A stretch of DNA of 6,125 nt from Bacteroidota bacterium. GTDB taxonomy: Bacteria > Bacteroidota > Bacteroidia > 2-12-FULL-35-15. The notes beneath the pieces are model-generated. The model was not told the DNA's origin and did not search any database. It saw nothing but the letters and a program-made list of their open reading frames with translations. The DNA lies in assembly GCA_021413595.1 (NCBI GenBank), contig JAIOQD010000119.1, positions 1 through 6,125 of the forward strand, read 5' to 3'. Shown one piece after another: positions 1 through 5,816 of the stretch. The number at the start of each line of letters is the position of its first letter. Within the stretch, counting starts at the first letter, position 1. The position numbers and the translations under genes were made by a program.

Positions 1-39
1 AAACGCTAAACAAGTGCATTATAAACCAAAGCAAAGGGT

Positions 40-47
40 TACTTTTG
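40..47 (+). promoter_or_regulatory. Possible -7 promoter box for the CDF transporter
   Basis: TACTTTTG matches the Bacteroidota -7 consensus TAnnTTTG. It lies 17 bases before the ATG at 65, which would give a very short leader of roughly 10-14 bases. No good TTTG -33 box is visible at the expected distance upstream, so this is a weak call. Confidence 0.3.
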
Positions 48-64
48 TTTTGACATAAAAAATT

Positions 65-946
65 ATGTTCAAGCCTTTTGATATGACAAATGAACAGACT
101 GCAATAAAAACTATTTATTTCAGTATTTTAGGCAATACCGCTTTGGCAGCAATCAAATGGCTAACAGGTTACTTCGGTAATTCCTATGCTTTAATTGCTG
201 ATGCGATAGAATCAACTACCGATATTTTTTCGTCACTTTTGGTTTTATTCGGAATAAAATATTCCAATAGGCCTGCGGACAAAAATCATCCTTATGGTCA
301 TGGTCGTGCTGAGCCGCTGATCACCTTCCTTGTTGTTGCTTTTTTGGTAACCTCAGCCACTATTATTGCTTATGAAAGCATCCAAAATATAGGAACGCCA
401 CATGAGCTTCCCGAACCCTATACCTTGCTTGTTTTGGGAGTTATCATAATATGGAAAGAAATATCTTACAGATTAGTTATTAAAAGAAGCAAAGAAATTA
501 ACAGCTCTTCATTAAAGGCCGATGCATGGCATCATAGAAGTGATGCTTTAACATCTGTGGCAGCATTTATTGGAATATCTATTGCATTGATATTCGGTTT
601 TGAATCGGCAGATGATTGGGCTGCGCTGTTTGCTTCGGTATTTATTTTGTACAACAGCTATTTAATTTTTCGCCCGGCACTTGGTGAAATTATGGATGAA
701 CATTTATATGATGATGTAGAAAATTCAATAAGGGAAGTTGCAAAAAAAGTAAATGGTATTATAGACACTGAAAAATGCCTTATCAGAAAAACAGGAATGA
801 AATACCACGTGGATCTTCACGCAACAGTGGATGCAAACTTAAGTGTAAGAGAGGGGCACAATATTGCCCATAACCTGAAAGATCGTTTAAAAATGGAAAT
901 GCCGGAAATTGCAGATATTTTAATTCATATTGAGCCTAATGAGTGA
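65..946 (+). CDS. Cation diffusion facilitator (CDF) family divalent metal transporter
   Basis: This is an inner-membrane antiporter that, by family knowledge, exports divalent metal such as Zn, Fe, Mn or Co in exchange for protons. The 293 aa match the usual YiiP/FieF-like length. Hydrophobic segments lie near residues 15-35, 40-65, 85-105, 118-138, 160-178 and 185-203, giving six membrane helices. The H-x3-D motif of helix 5 is H156/D160 within AWHHRSDALTS. The matching helix 2 pair appears to be E49/D53, where YiiP has Asp/Asp. The loop after helix 2 carries D72, H75 and H79 (HPYGHGRAE), matching YiiP site B. Residues from about 208 form the cytoplasmic dimerisation domain, with metal-type ligands H248, H252 and H288 (HIEP). 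The start at ATG 65 keeps the whole N-terminus; ATG 83 (Met7) is an alternative. Metal specificity cannot be read from the sequence. It appears to be monocistronic. Confidence 0.93.
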   Translation: MFKPFDMTNEQTAIKTIYFSILGNTALAAIKWLTGYFGNSYALIADAIESTTDIFSSLLVLFGIKYSNRPADKNHPYGHGRAEPLITFLVVAFLVTSATIIAYESIQNIGTPHELPEPYTLLVLGVIIIWKEISYRLVIKRSKEINSSSLKADAWHHRSDALTSVAAFIGISIALIFGFESADDWAALFASVFILYNSYLIFRPALGEIMDEHLYDDVENSIREVAKKVNGIIDTEKCLIRKTGMKYHVDLHATVDANLSVREGHNIAHNLKDRLKMEMPEIADILIHIEPNE

Positions 947-1194
947 GGAATTGAATTATGCAATCTTTGAGTTACTTACTATTTTTGATCAGTTCCAAAA
1001 ATTAAAAGAAAGAACATTTACCGTAAGTTGCAAAACATTAATTTTCAAGCATTTAAAACCTTTACACCTTTATGTCTTAGCGGCAAAAAAGAAGTTTTCC
1101 GTCCAACATTAGAAATAATAATTTCTTTGATGCAAAAAAAATGAAAATTATTCAAAAAAAAAAACAATAAGCCAACAGAGAGTTTAGATTAGGA
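947..1194. other. Intergenic stretch without a convincing gene
   Basis: The gap between the CDF stop and the hairpin before rnpB holds AT-rich sequence with long A-tracts (about 1134-1141 and 1154-1164). At 1056-1100 it has a stretch (ACCTTTACACCTTTATGTC, then TTAGCGGCAAAAAAG) that resembles the degenerate CTTTGTGTCTTAGCGG-type intergenic repeat I recall from Bacteroidota genomes. A 60-codon open frame runs from 930 to 1112 but overlaps the CDF gene, crosses this repeat-like sequence and has no recognisable domain, so I do not call it a gene. Confidence 0.5.
1056..1100. repeat. Degenerate intergenic repeat-like sequence
   Basis: A CCTTTACACCTTTATGTC run followed by TTAGCGGCAAAAAAGAAG resembles a low-complexity, CTTTG/GCGGC-containing repeat seen in intergenic regions of Bacteroidota and other genomes. 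There is only one copy in this window, so the assignment rests on memory of the family and not on an internal comparison. Confidence 0.3.
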
Positions 1195-1241
1195 AGCCCC
1201 CTTTGCCCTTTTAGGAGTTTTTGTGGGGCTATTGATTTTTT
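1195..1241 (+). terminator. Possible terminator hairpin ahead of rnpB
   Basis: AGCCCC at 1195-1200 can pair with GGGGCT at 1225-1230 across a 24-base loop. ATTGA and a six-T run (1236-1241) follow. It could end CDF transcription. The long loop and short stem make it weak, and it overlaps the rnpB -33 box. It shares the AAGCCCC...GGGGCT ends of the larger palindrome at 1616-1724, so it may be an eroded relative of that element. Confidence 0.3.
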
Positions 1242-1252
1242 AACTACCTTTG
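1220..1252 (+). promoter_or_regulatory. rnpB promoter (Bacteroidota type)
   Basis: TTTG at 1220-1223 and TACCTTTG at 1245-1252 match the -33 and -7 boxes (TTTG, TAnnTTTG) with a 21-base spacer. The start predicted a few bases after the -7 box falls at about 1257-1259. This coincides with the 5' end of the P1 helix of RNase P RNA, which independently supports both calls. Confidence 0.7.
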
Positions 1253-1257
1253 CAACC

Positions 1258-1605
1258 GCAGGCTGTTCTATCGCTGCCCTTCTACTAATGAAGGGGAGAG
1301 GAAAGTCCGGGCAACGCAGAGCATCCCACTTCCTAACTGGAAGGTCCTATTTAATATGGGAACAGCAAGTGCCACAGAAAAATACAGCCTCGCAGCAATG
1401 TGCGGTGATGGTGAAAATGTGAGGTAAGAGCTCACGGAAATAGCTGGTGACAGTTGTTTCGGGTAAACCTTGGGAGTTGAAAGACCAAATAAACCGAAGT
1501 TTTAGGGCTGCTCGCTCAATTCGGAGGGTAGGTTGCTTGATCCTTTTGGTGACGAAAGGGCTAGATAAATGATAGAACTCGACAGAACCCGGCTTACAGG
1601 TCTGC
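1258..1605 (+). ncRNA. rnpB: RNase P RNA (catalytic RNA, bacterial type A)
   Basis: This is the ribozyme subunit of ribonuclease P, which removes 5' leaders from pre-tRNAs together with the RnpA protein. The universally conserved core is easy to read. GAGGAAAGTCCGGGC (1298-1312) is the 5' half of helix P4 and its surroundings. ACAGAAAAATAC lies near 1373-1384. GAGGTAAGAGCTCAC (1421-1435) is the P11-P12 specificity region, and GGGTAAACC follows near 1461. The 3' core TAGATAAATGATAG (1562-1575) leads into ACAGAACCCGGCTTA (1582-1596), the P4 3' half. The ends are set by helix P1: GCAGGCT (1258-1264) pairs with GGTCTGC (1599-1605), including G-U pairs. At about 348 bases it has normal length. A T-run (1606-1611) follows directly. 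The mature ends could differ by a few bases. Confidence 0.96.
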
Positions 1606-1611
1606 TTTTTT
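1599..1611 (+). terminator. P1 3' strand plus T-run at the end of rnpB
   Basis: The 3' strand of the RNase P P1 helix is followed immediately by TTTTTT (1606-1611), so the terminal helix of the RNA may itself serve as the terminator stem. The strong palindrome just downstream could be a second, backup stop. Confidence 0.35.
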
Positions 1612-1615
1612 ATTT

Positions 1616-1724
1616 AAGCCCCTCCCTACCTCCCCGAAGGGAAGGAGAACCAATGCTCATACTTTGCTATAAATGGCTGGTATAGGTGTAAACTCCTTCC
1701 CTTCGGGGAGGTCGGGAGGGGCTT
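1616..1724. repeat. Large GC-rich palindromic element (32-bp inverted repeat, 45-base loop)
   Basis: The left arm 1616-1647 (AAGCCCCTCCCTACC...GGAAGGAG) and right arm 1693-1724 (CTCCTTCC...GGGAGGGGCTT) are reverse complements over 32 bases with one mismatch (T1627 opposite C1713). Each arm also folds alone into a small hairpin: CCTTCCC/GGGGAGG around TTC on the right, and the equivalent on the left around GAA. The whole is thus a palindrome made of palindromes. The 45-base AT-rich loop (1648-1692) has no obvious gene. The right arm runs into TTTTGTTT, so it can act as a + strand terminator after rnpB. Similar CTCCCCGAAGGG-type elements are, to my recollection, dispersed in Bacteroidota genomes. 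Confidence 0.85.
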
Positions 1725-1754
1725 TTGTTTATCTGAAATAATACATTATTTTTG
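1724..1754 (+). promoter_or_regulatory. Promoter of the E2 acyltransferase gene (Bacteroidota type)
   Basis: TTTG at 1724-1727, a 19-base spacer and TATTTTTG at 1747-1754 fit the TTTG / TAnnTTTG consensus. Transcription would start near 1759-1761, leaving a leader of about 50 AT-rich bases before the ATG at 1810. The -33 box begins on the last base of the palindromic element. Confidence 0.65.
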
Positions 1755-1809
1755 TACCGATTAAATTAAAATACCGACATTTTATAAATACTTAACTTTT
1801 TTAAACAGA

Positions 1810-3135
1810 ATGGCACAAGTAGAGTTAATTATGCCTAAAATGGGCGAAAGCGTTGCTGAAGCAACAATTATTAAATGGTTAAAAAAAGAAGGCGATCTAA
1901 TTGCTGCGGACGAAACAGTACTGGAAATCGCCACTGATAAGGTTGATACTGAAATTCCTTCAACTGCTGCAGGAGTGCTTATTAAATGTTTATTTAAGGA
2001 GGGTGATATTGTTCAGGTTGGAAAGGCGATCGCCATTATATCTACAGATGTAAATGCTTCAGTTGAAGCTCCAGAATTAAAAACAACTGCTCCTGCACAG
2101 GTAAGTACAGTAATAAAAGAACAAATTTCCTCTCCTGCTGCAGAAATTGAAACAATCGAAAGAAATTCATCATCCGGTAAATTTTTCTCTCCTCTTGTAC
2201 GCAATATTGCCAAAGCAGAGCATATTTCAGTAGCTGAATTAGAATCAATTTCAGGAACTGGTGCTAACGGGAGAATCACCAAAAATGATATTTTAGCTTA
2301 CATCCCAAACAAAGGAAAACAAACAGCTATTGTTCAGAATCAACCCGAGCAACAACTTGCAAAAGTAATAGCACCTACCAATGGAAATGGTGCTTCAAAT
2401 AGCAAACCGGCCATCAGTTTAAATGCAGGTGATGAAGTAATTGAAATGGACAGAATGCGCAAACTTATTGCCGATCACATGGTAATGAGTAAGCACACTT
2501 CAGCCCATGTTACCTCATTTGTTGAAGCGGATGTAACCAATGTGGTACTTTGGCGCGAAAGAGTAAAAAAGGATTTCGAAAAGCGCGAAGGCGAAAAATT
2601 AACCTTCACTCCTATTTTCATTGAAGCCTTAGCAAAAGCGATTAAAGATTTCCCAATGATAAATATTTCTCTTGATGGAACAAAAATCATCAAAAGAAAA
2701 AATATAAATATTGGAATGGCAACAGCTTTACCTTCAGGAAACTTAATTGTTCCCGTAATAAAAAATGCCGATACGCTAAACTTGATCGGACTTACAAAAC
2801 AAGTAAATAGCCTAGCTAACAAGGCGCGTAACGGAAAACTAACTCCTGACGATATTCAAGGTGGTACCTATACCATTTCCAATGTAGGTTCGTTTGGTAA
2901 TGTAATGGGCACACCAATTATTAACCAACCTCAGGTTGCAATTTTAGCTGTAGGTGTAATTAAGAAAAAACCCGCTGTAATTGAGACCGAAGCCGGTGAT
3001 CTAATAGGCATTCGTCATTTCATGTACCTCTCGCACTCTTATGATCACAGAGTTGTTGATGGTTCATTAGGAGGGCAGTTTGTGCGCAGAGTTGCCGATT
3101 ATTTGGAACAATGGGATACTAAACGTGAGTTTTAA
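1810..3135 (+). CDS. 2-oxo acid dehydrogenase complex E2 subunit (dihydrolipoyllysine-residue acyltransferase)
   Basis: This cytoplasmic core enzyme of a 2-oxo acid dehydrogenase complex moves the acyl group from its lipoyl arm to CoA. The 441 aa have the standard order. A lipoyl domain spans residues 1-78, with the lipoylated lysine K44 in ATDKVDTEIPS. A flexible Ala/Ser/Thr-rich linker follows. The peripheral subunit-binding domain (about 124-165; SPLVRNIAKAE, GTGANGRITKNDI) docks E1 and/or E3. A second linker (about 166-207, Asn/Gln-rich) leads to the catalytic domain (about 209-438). That domain contains SYDHRVVDG with catalytic H413 and D417, and the GTYTISNVGSFG segment. There is only one lipoyl domain. 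Substrate is uncertain: the DKVDTEIPS lipoyl site resembles branched-chain and some 2-oxoglutarate E2 proteins more than classical pyruvate E2. No E1 or E3 gene lies in the window, so a partner must be elsewhere. It has its own promoter. Confidence 0.93.
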   Translation: MAQVELIMPKMGESVAEATIIKWLKKEGDLIAADETVLEIATDKVDTEIPSTAAGVLIKCLFKEGDIVQVGKAIAIISTDVNASVEAPELKTTAPAQVSTVIKEQISSPAAEIETIERNSSSGKFFSPLVRNIAKAEHISVAELESISGTGANGRITKNDILAYIPNKGKQTAIVQNQPEQQLAKVIAPTNGNGASNSKPAISLNAGDEVIEMDRMRKLIADHMVMSKHTSAHVTSFVEADVTNVVLWRERVKKDFEKREGEKLTFTPIFIEALAKAIKDFPMINISLDGTKIIKRKNINIGMATALPSGNLIVPVIKNADTLNLIGLTKQVNSLANKARNGKLTPDDIQGGTYTISNVGSFGNVMGTPIINQPQVAILAVGVIKKKPAVIETEAGDLIGIRHFMYLSHSYDHRVVDGSLGGQFVRRVADYLEQWDTKREF

Positions 3136-3154
3136 TTTCATAATTTTTTTTCAT

Positions 3155-3250
3155 TTGGGCGTTCCCCTTTCTAAAAAGAAAGGGGGGGGCTTTCCGCTTC
3201 AATCTTTTCTAAACAGAAAAGGATTTATGCTGCAATCCCTAACGCAGCGC
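3155..3250. repeat. Composite intergenic repeat, copy A (with the 53-bp core 3196-3248)
   Basis: This stretch has a modular build. TTGGGCGTTCCCC leads into a hairpin CCCCTTTCT/AGAAAGGGG (3164-3172 with 3177-3185). GGGCTTTCCGCTTC follows, then a hairpin CTTTTCT/AGAAAAG, then GCTGC/GCAGC around AATCCCTAAC. The part 3196-3248 recurs in inverted orientation at 4932-4983 with one substitution and one single-base indel. GGGCTTTCCGCT and GCAATCCCTAACGCAGC are strings I recall as common in Bacteroidota intergenic repeats. The first hairpin may help end E2 transcription, but it has no downstream T-run. Confidence 0.8.
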
Positions 3251-3280
3251 TAACAATCAAATATTCACAGCAACGTTCAA

Positions 3281-3342
3281 GGTCATTTCGAGCGGAGTCG
3301 AGAAAGTGCGAGGGGATTACAGGAATCTGATCATTTCGAATG
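3281..3342. repeat. TTTCGAG-type intergenic repeat with small hairpins
   Basis: GTCATTTCGAGCGGAGTCGAGAAAG resembles the 'TCATTTCGA..GGAG' repeats I recall as frequent in Bacteroidota intergenic DNA. TTTCGA (3286-3291) pairs with TCGAGA (3298-3303) around a six-base loop, including one T-G pair. A second short piece, ATCATTTCGAATGT (about 3330-3342), repeats the CATTTCGA word and is itself nearly palindromic. It has no coding potential. Confidence 0.55.
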
Positions 3343-3396
3343 TATTATTTGTGATCAGCACTTTTTCAAATTGATTTATTATAATTATTACCTCTC

Positions 3397-4875
3397 TTGG
3401 AAAAACACATTTTAAGTAAATCAACCTTTTTGCGTGGCCTTCAATGTGCCAAATCGTTGCATTTGTATAAAAATTTTATTCAAATGCGCGATCCCACTTC
3501 ACCTGAACAAAAGGCGATTTTTAGCAGGGGGAACAATGTTGGTTTACTTGCTCAGCGCCTCTTTCCTGGTGGTATTGACGCAAGTCCGCAAAAACGTTCT
3601 GATAATATTGCTGCCGTTGAAAAAACACAGCAACTTATTAAAGATGGTGTAGAGATAATTTATGAAGCAGCCTTTCAACATGGCCAAGTACTTGCAATAC
3701 TTGATATTTTAGTAAAAAAAGACGATCAATGGTACGCTTATGAAGTAAAAAGCTCCACTAAAATTTCTCAAACCTATTTGCTGGATGCATCACTGCAATA
3801 CTGGGTGATCACCAACTCAGGGATACCTCTTGGAGATATTTCCCTTGTTACTATCAATAATCAATACGTTAAACAAGGAGATCTAAAATTAAACGAACTT
3901 TTTAATTTCACTTCAGTAAAAAAAGAGGCTTTAAATAACCAAGTGTTGGTAGAAGAAAAAATAAAATCTTCTATGTTGGTGGCTGCCAATCCGCAAATGC
4001 CGGTAGTTGAAATTGGTGAACATTGTTTTAGTCCGTATAACTGTGATTTCATGGGTACTTGCTGGAAAAATATTCCTAAAAATTCGGTATTTGAAATAAC
4101 AGGAATTCAAAAAGCGGAGCAATTTAATTTGTACAACCAAGGTTTTAAAACAATTGCTGAAATTCCGGAAATCAATGCCTTAGATAAAAACGCGAATATT
4201 CATATCCAAGCATTTAAAAAGGGCGAAGCGAAAGTTGATGTTGCTTCCATCAAATTTTTTTTAGAAAAAGCGACCTATCCCTTGTTCTTCATGGACTTTG
4301 AAAGTTTTATGCCTGCTGTTCCAATATATAATAATACCAAGCCATACCAGCATATTCCTTTTCAATATTCATTGCATTATAAAAAGGACAAAGACGCAAC
4401 TGTTGAACATTTCTATTTTTTAGCCGAACAAGGCGCAGATCCACGCAAATTATTTTTAGAAAGTTTATTAAAACACACTGAAAATAAAGGAACTATTTTA
4501 GTGTATGATGCATTGATGGAGCGAAACATATTGAATAGCTTAAAAAAAGATTTCCCTGAATATACTGTCCAAATTGATGAACGTTTGAAACGTTTTGTTG
4601 ACCTGATGTTACCTTTTCAAAATCGGAACTATTATCATCCGGCAATGAAAAACTCCTATTCCATAAAAAATATATTACACGCACTTGTTCCCGATTTAAG
4701 TTATACAAACTTAAAAATATCGAGTGGAAGCATTGCCATGGTGGCATTTGAACACCTTCAAACCGAAACAGATCTATTCAAAATTATTGAAACCAGAGAA
4801 GATCTATTGGAATATTGCAAGCTGGATACCCTATCGATGGTGAGAATTTTCGAAATTCTGGAAAAGCAAGTGTAA
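3397..4875 (+). CDS. DUF2779 family protein: Cas4/RecB-like nuclease module plus DEDD exonuclease-like module
   Basis: This is a putative nucleic-acid-processing enzyme of unknown biological role. Residues 1-225 look like a RecB/Cas4-type PD-(D/E)XK nuclease: E90, D103 (LDILV) and E116-V-K118 (YEVKSS). C17 near the N-terminus and C210, C216 and C222 after the nuclease core form the four-cysteine pattern that binds a 4Fe-4S cluster in Cas4/AddB-like proteins. Residues about 293-492 match DUF2779, with D300/E302 in FFMDFESF, D371 and E375 in VYDALME, D402, and Y473/D477 in EYCKLDT. These positions resemble DEDDy 3'-5' exonuclease acids. The start is TTG at 3397, because TAA closes the frame at 3382-3384. 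The first ATG (3484, Met30) would remove the conserved LSKSTFLRGLQC segment and C17. No partner gene adjoins it. The domain reading is motif-based; cleavage activity is inferred. Confidence 0.85.
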   Translation: MEKHILSKSTFLRGLQCAKSLHLYKNFIQMRDPTSPEQKAIFSRGNNVGLLAQRLFPGGIDASPQKRSDNIAAVEKTQQLIKDGVEIIYEAAFQHGQVLAILDILVKKDDQWYAYEVKSSTKISQTYLLDASLQYWVITNSGIPLGDISLVTINNQYVKQGDLKLNELFNFTSVKKEALNNQVLVEEKIKSSMLVAANPQMPVVEIGEHCFSPYNCDFMGTCWKNIPKNSVFEITGIQKAEQFNLYNQGFKTIAEIPEINALDKNANIHIQAFKKGEAKVDVASIKFFLEKATYPLFFMDFESFMPAVPIYNNTKPYQHIPFQYSLHYKKDKDATVEHFYFLAEQGADPRKLFLESLLKHTENKGTILVYDALMERNILNSLKKDFPEYTVQIDERLKRFVDLMLPFQNRNYYHPAMKNSYSIKNILHALVPDLSYTNLKISSGSIAMVAFEHLQTETDLFKIIETREDLLEYCKLDTLSMVRIFEILEKQV

Positions 4876-4931
4876 GTTTCTAGGTTTCGAAAAAATTAGA
4901 ATTGTATCAAACATTCAATATTACCGATGAT

Positions 4932-4986
4932 GCTGCGTTAGGGATTGCAGCGTAAATCCTTTTCTGTTTAGAAAAGATGAAGCCCG
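4932..4986. repeat. Inverted repeat copy B, overlapping the Nudix gene 3' end
   Basis: On the - strand this reads almost the same as 3196-3248. The 52-base core 4932-4983 differs from copy A by one substitution and one missing A. Similarity continues weakly to GGGCTT, where copy B lacks about seven bases. It holds the hairpin CTTTTCT/AGAAAAG (4959-4965 with 4970-4976) and the GCTGC/GCAGC hairpin. It sits between two convergent genes, so it may form a two-way transcription stop, though long T-runs are absent. Its left part is intergenic and its right part codes the end of the Nudix protein. Confidence 0.85.
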
Positions 4987-5618
4987 AGCTTTGCTTCTTC
5001 AACAAAAACATTCAATTCACTTATCATCATTGCTGTTGCGCCCCACACGGTCAAACCATCAATTTCATAATAAGGAGTTTTTATTTTATAACCATTGCTG
5101 TGCGTAATTGTTTTTTCGGATCGGATTCCTTTATCATTTAAACTGAACAAATCAACTGAAATAATTTTTTGTACTTCATACGTATCCATAATAAAATCGG
5201 GTTGTTTACTAACAAAACCTATAAAAGGAGACACCAAAAAATTACTTGGATTTATATATAGATCGGTTAGTTTACCAATAATTTCAATATCATTGGAGGG
5301 TGCTCCCACTTCTTCAAAAGTTTCACGTAAAGCAGTATGCGACAAGTCGATATCTGTTTCTTCAAACTTACCACCGGGGAAAGACACTTGGTCGCTATGC
5401 ACCCCATCATAAACCGGGCGCTGGATCAATAATGTATGAATACCCTCTTCCATTGGAAATAGTAAAATTAAAACCGCACTCTTTCGGGGATTGTATATGA
5501 AAGGATCAATATGCTGAATACGCTGCCTTGTAATGGATGCCATTAAAAACTGAGCATCTTCTCCGGGCAATGGTTTTTGAAAGCGCACTTTTAATTGTTC
5601 GATGAACTTAGCAAACAT
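4968..5618 (-). CDS. Nudix hydrolase, CoA pyrophosphatase (NudL/NUDT7-8) group
   Basis: This is a cytoplasmic hydrolase that by family knowledge cleaves CoA or acyl-CoA to 4'-phosphopantetheine and 3',5'-ADP. The 216 aa are typical in length. The CoA-specific signature that precedes the Nudix box is present at residues 63-83 (LLIQRP...HSDQVSFPGG). The box itself follows as G82-G83...R98-E99-T-F-E102-E103-V-G105, with metal-binding E99, E102 and E103. As in other members of the group, the spacing before RE departs slightly from the generic G-x5-E-x7-RE pattern. VWGATAMMISEL near 191-202 is the usual C-terminal helix. The gene is convergent with the DUF2779 gene and divergent from the small-protein genes. 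Its last codons and TAA stop lie inside repeat copy B. Start ATG at 5616-5618 fits the promoter upstream. Substrate within the Nudix superfamily is inferred. Confidence 0.9.
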   Translation of the reverse strand: MFAKFIEQLKVRFQKPLPGEDAQFLMASITRQRIQHIDPFIYNPRKSAVLILLFPMEEGIHTLLIQRPVYDGVHSDQVSFPGGKFEETDIDLSHTALRETFEEVGAPSNDIEIIGKLTDLYINPSNFLVSPFIGFVSKQPDFIMDTYEVQKIISVDLFSLNDKGIRSEKTITHSNGYKIKTPYYEIDGLTVWGATAMMISELNVFVEEAKLGLHLF

Positions 5619-5650
5619 ATTTTTGAAATTCTATACTTTATATTTTAGTA

Positions 5651-5682
5651 CAAAATTAATAATTCTTTGTCAGATTTATAAA
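5651..5682 (-). promoter_or_regulatory. Probable promoter of the Nudix gene
   Basis: On the - strand, TAATTTTG (5658 to 5651) is a full match to TAnnTTTG, about 32 bases before the ATG. The best -33 candidate is only TTTA at 5682-5679 with a 20-base spacer, so the upstream box is imperfect. Confidence 0.45.
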
Positions 5683-5816
5683 TTCAAAAAATTTACGCTT
5701 ATAGTTATTGATAAAATTAAAGCCCTATAAGCAATGTAAATCAGCTATTTACAAATAAAATGAAACTAATTATACATAGCAACCGTACAAGAATTCAAAT
5801 TTAAAAATTACAGCCT

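Noticed and set aside
930..1112. 60-codon open frame overlapping the CDF stop
   Set aside because: It overlaps the CDF gene by 17 bases, has no recognisable domain or ribosome site, and its second half runs through repeat-like intergenic sequence. A shorter start at 939 is no more convincing.
1648..1692. Riboswitch or attenuator in the loop of the palindrome
   Set aside because: The loop has no conserved aptamer features and lies upstream of the predicted E2 transcription start, so it would not be in the E2 leader.
2013..2822. Antisense open frames inside the E2 gene
   Set aside because: They lie opposite a full-length, well-matched acyltransferase gene, have no domain or promoter of their own, and are expected shadows of its codons.
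3434..4747. Other open frames within the DUF2779 gene on both strands
   Set aside because: They are short and low in recognisable motifs, and are explained by the AT-rich coding sequence of the 492-aa protein, whose motifs span the whole region.
3484..4875. Shorter DUF2779 protein starting at ATG 3484
   Set aside because: This would delete LSKSTFLRGLQC and C17, the part expected to complete the four-cysteine pattern.
3196..4983. The flanking inverted repeats as ends of an insertion sequence
   Set aside because: The enclosed gene is not a transposase, no target-site duplication is visible beside the copies, and the repeats resemble dispersed intergenic elements.
5095..5500. + strand open frames opposite the Nudix gene
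   Set aside because: The - strand protein contains the Nudix box and the CoA signature, so these are shadows.
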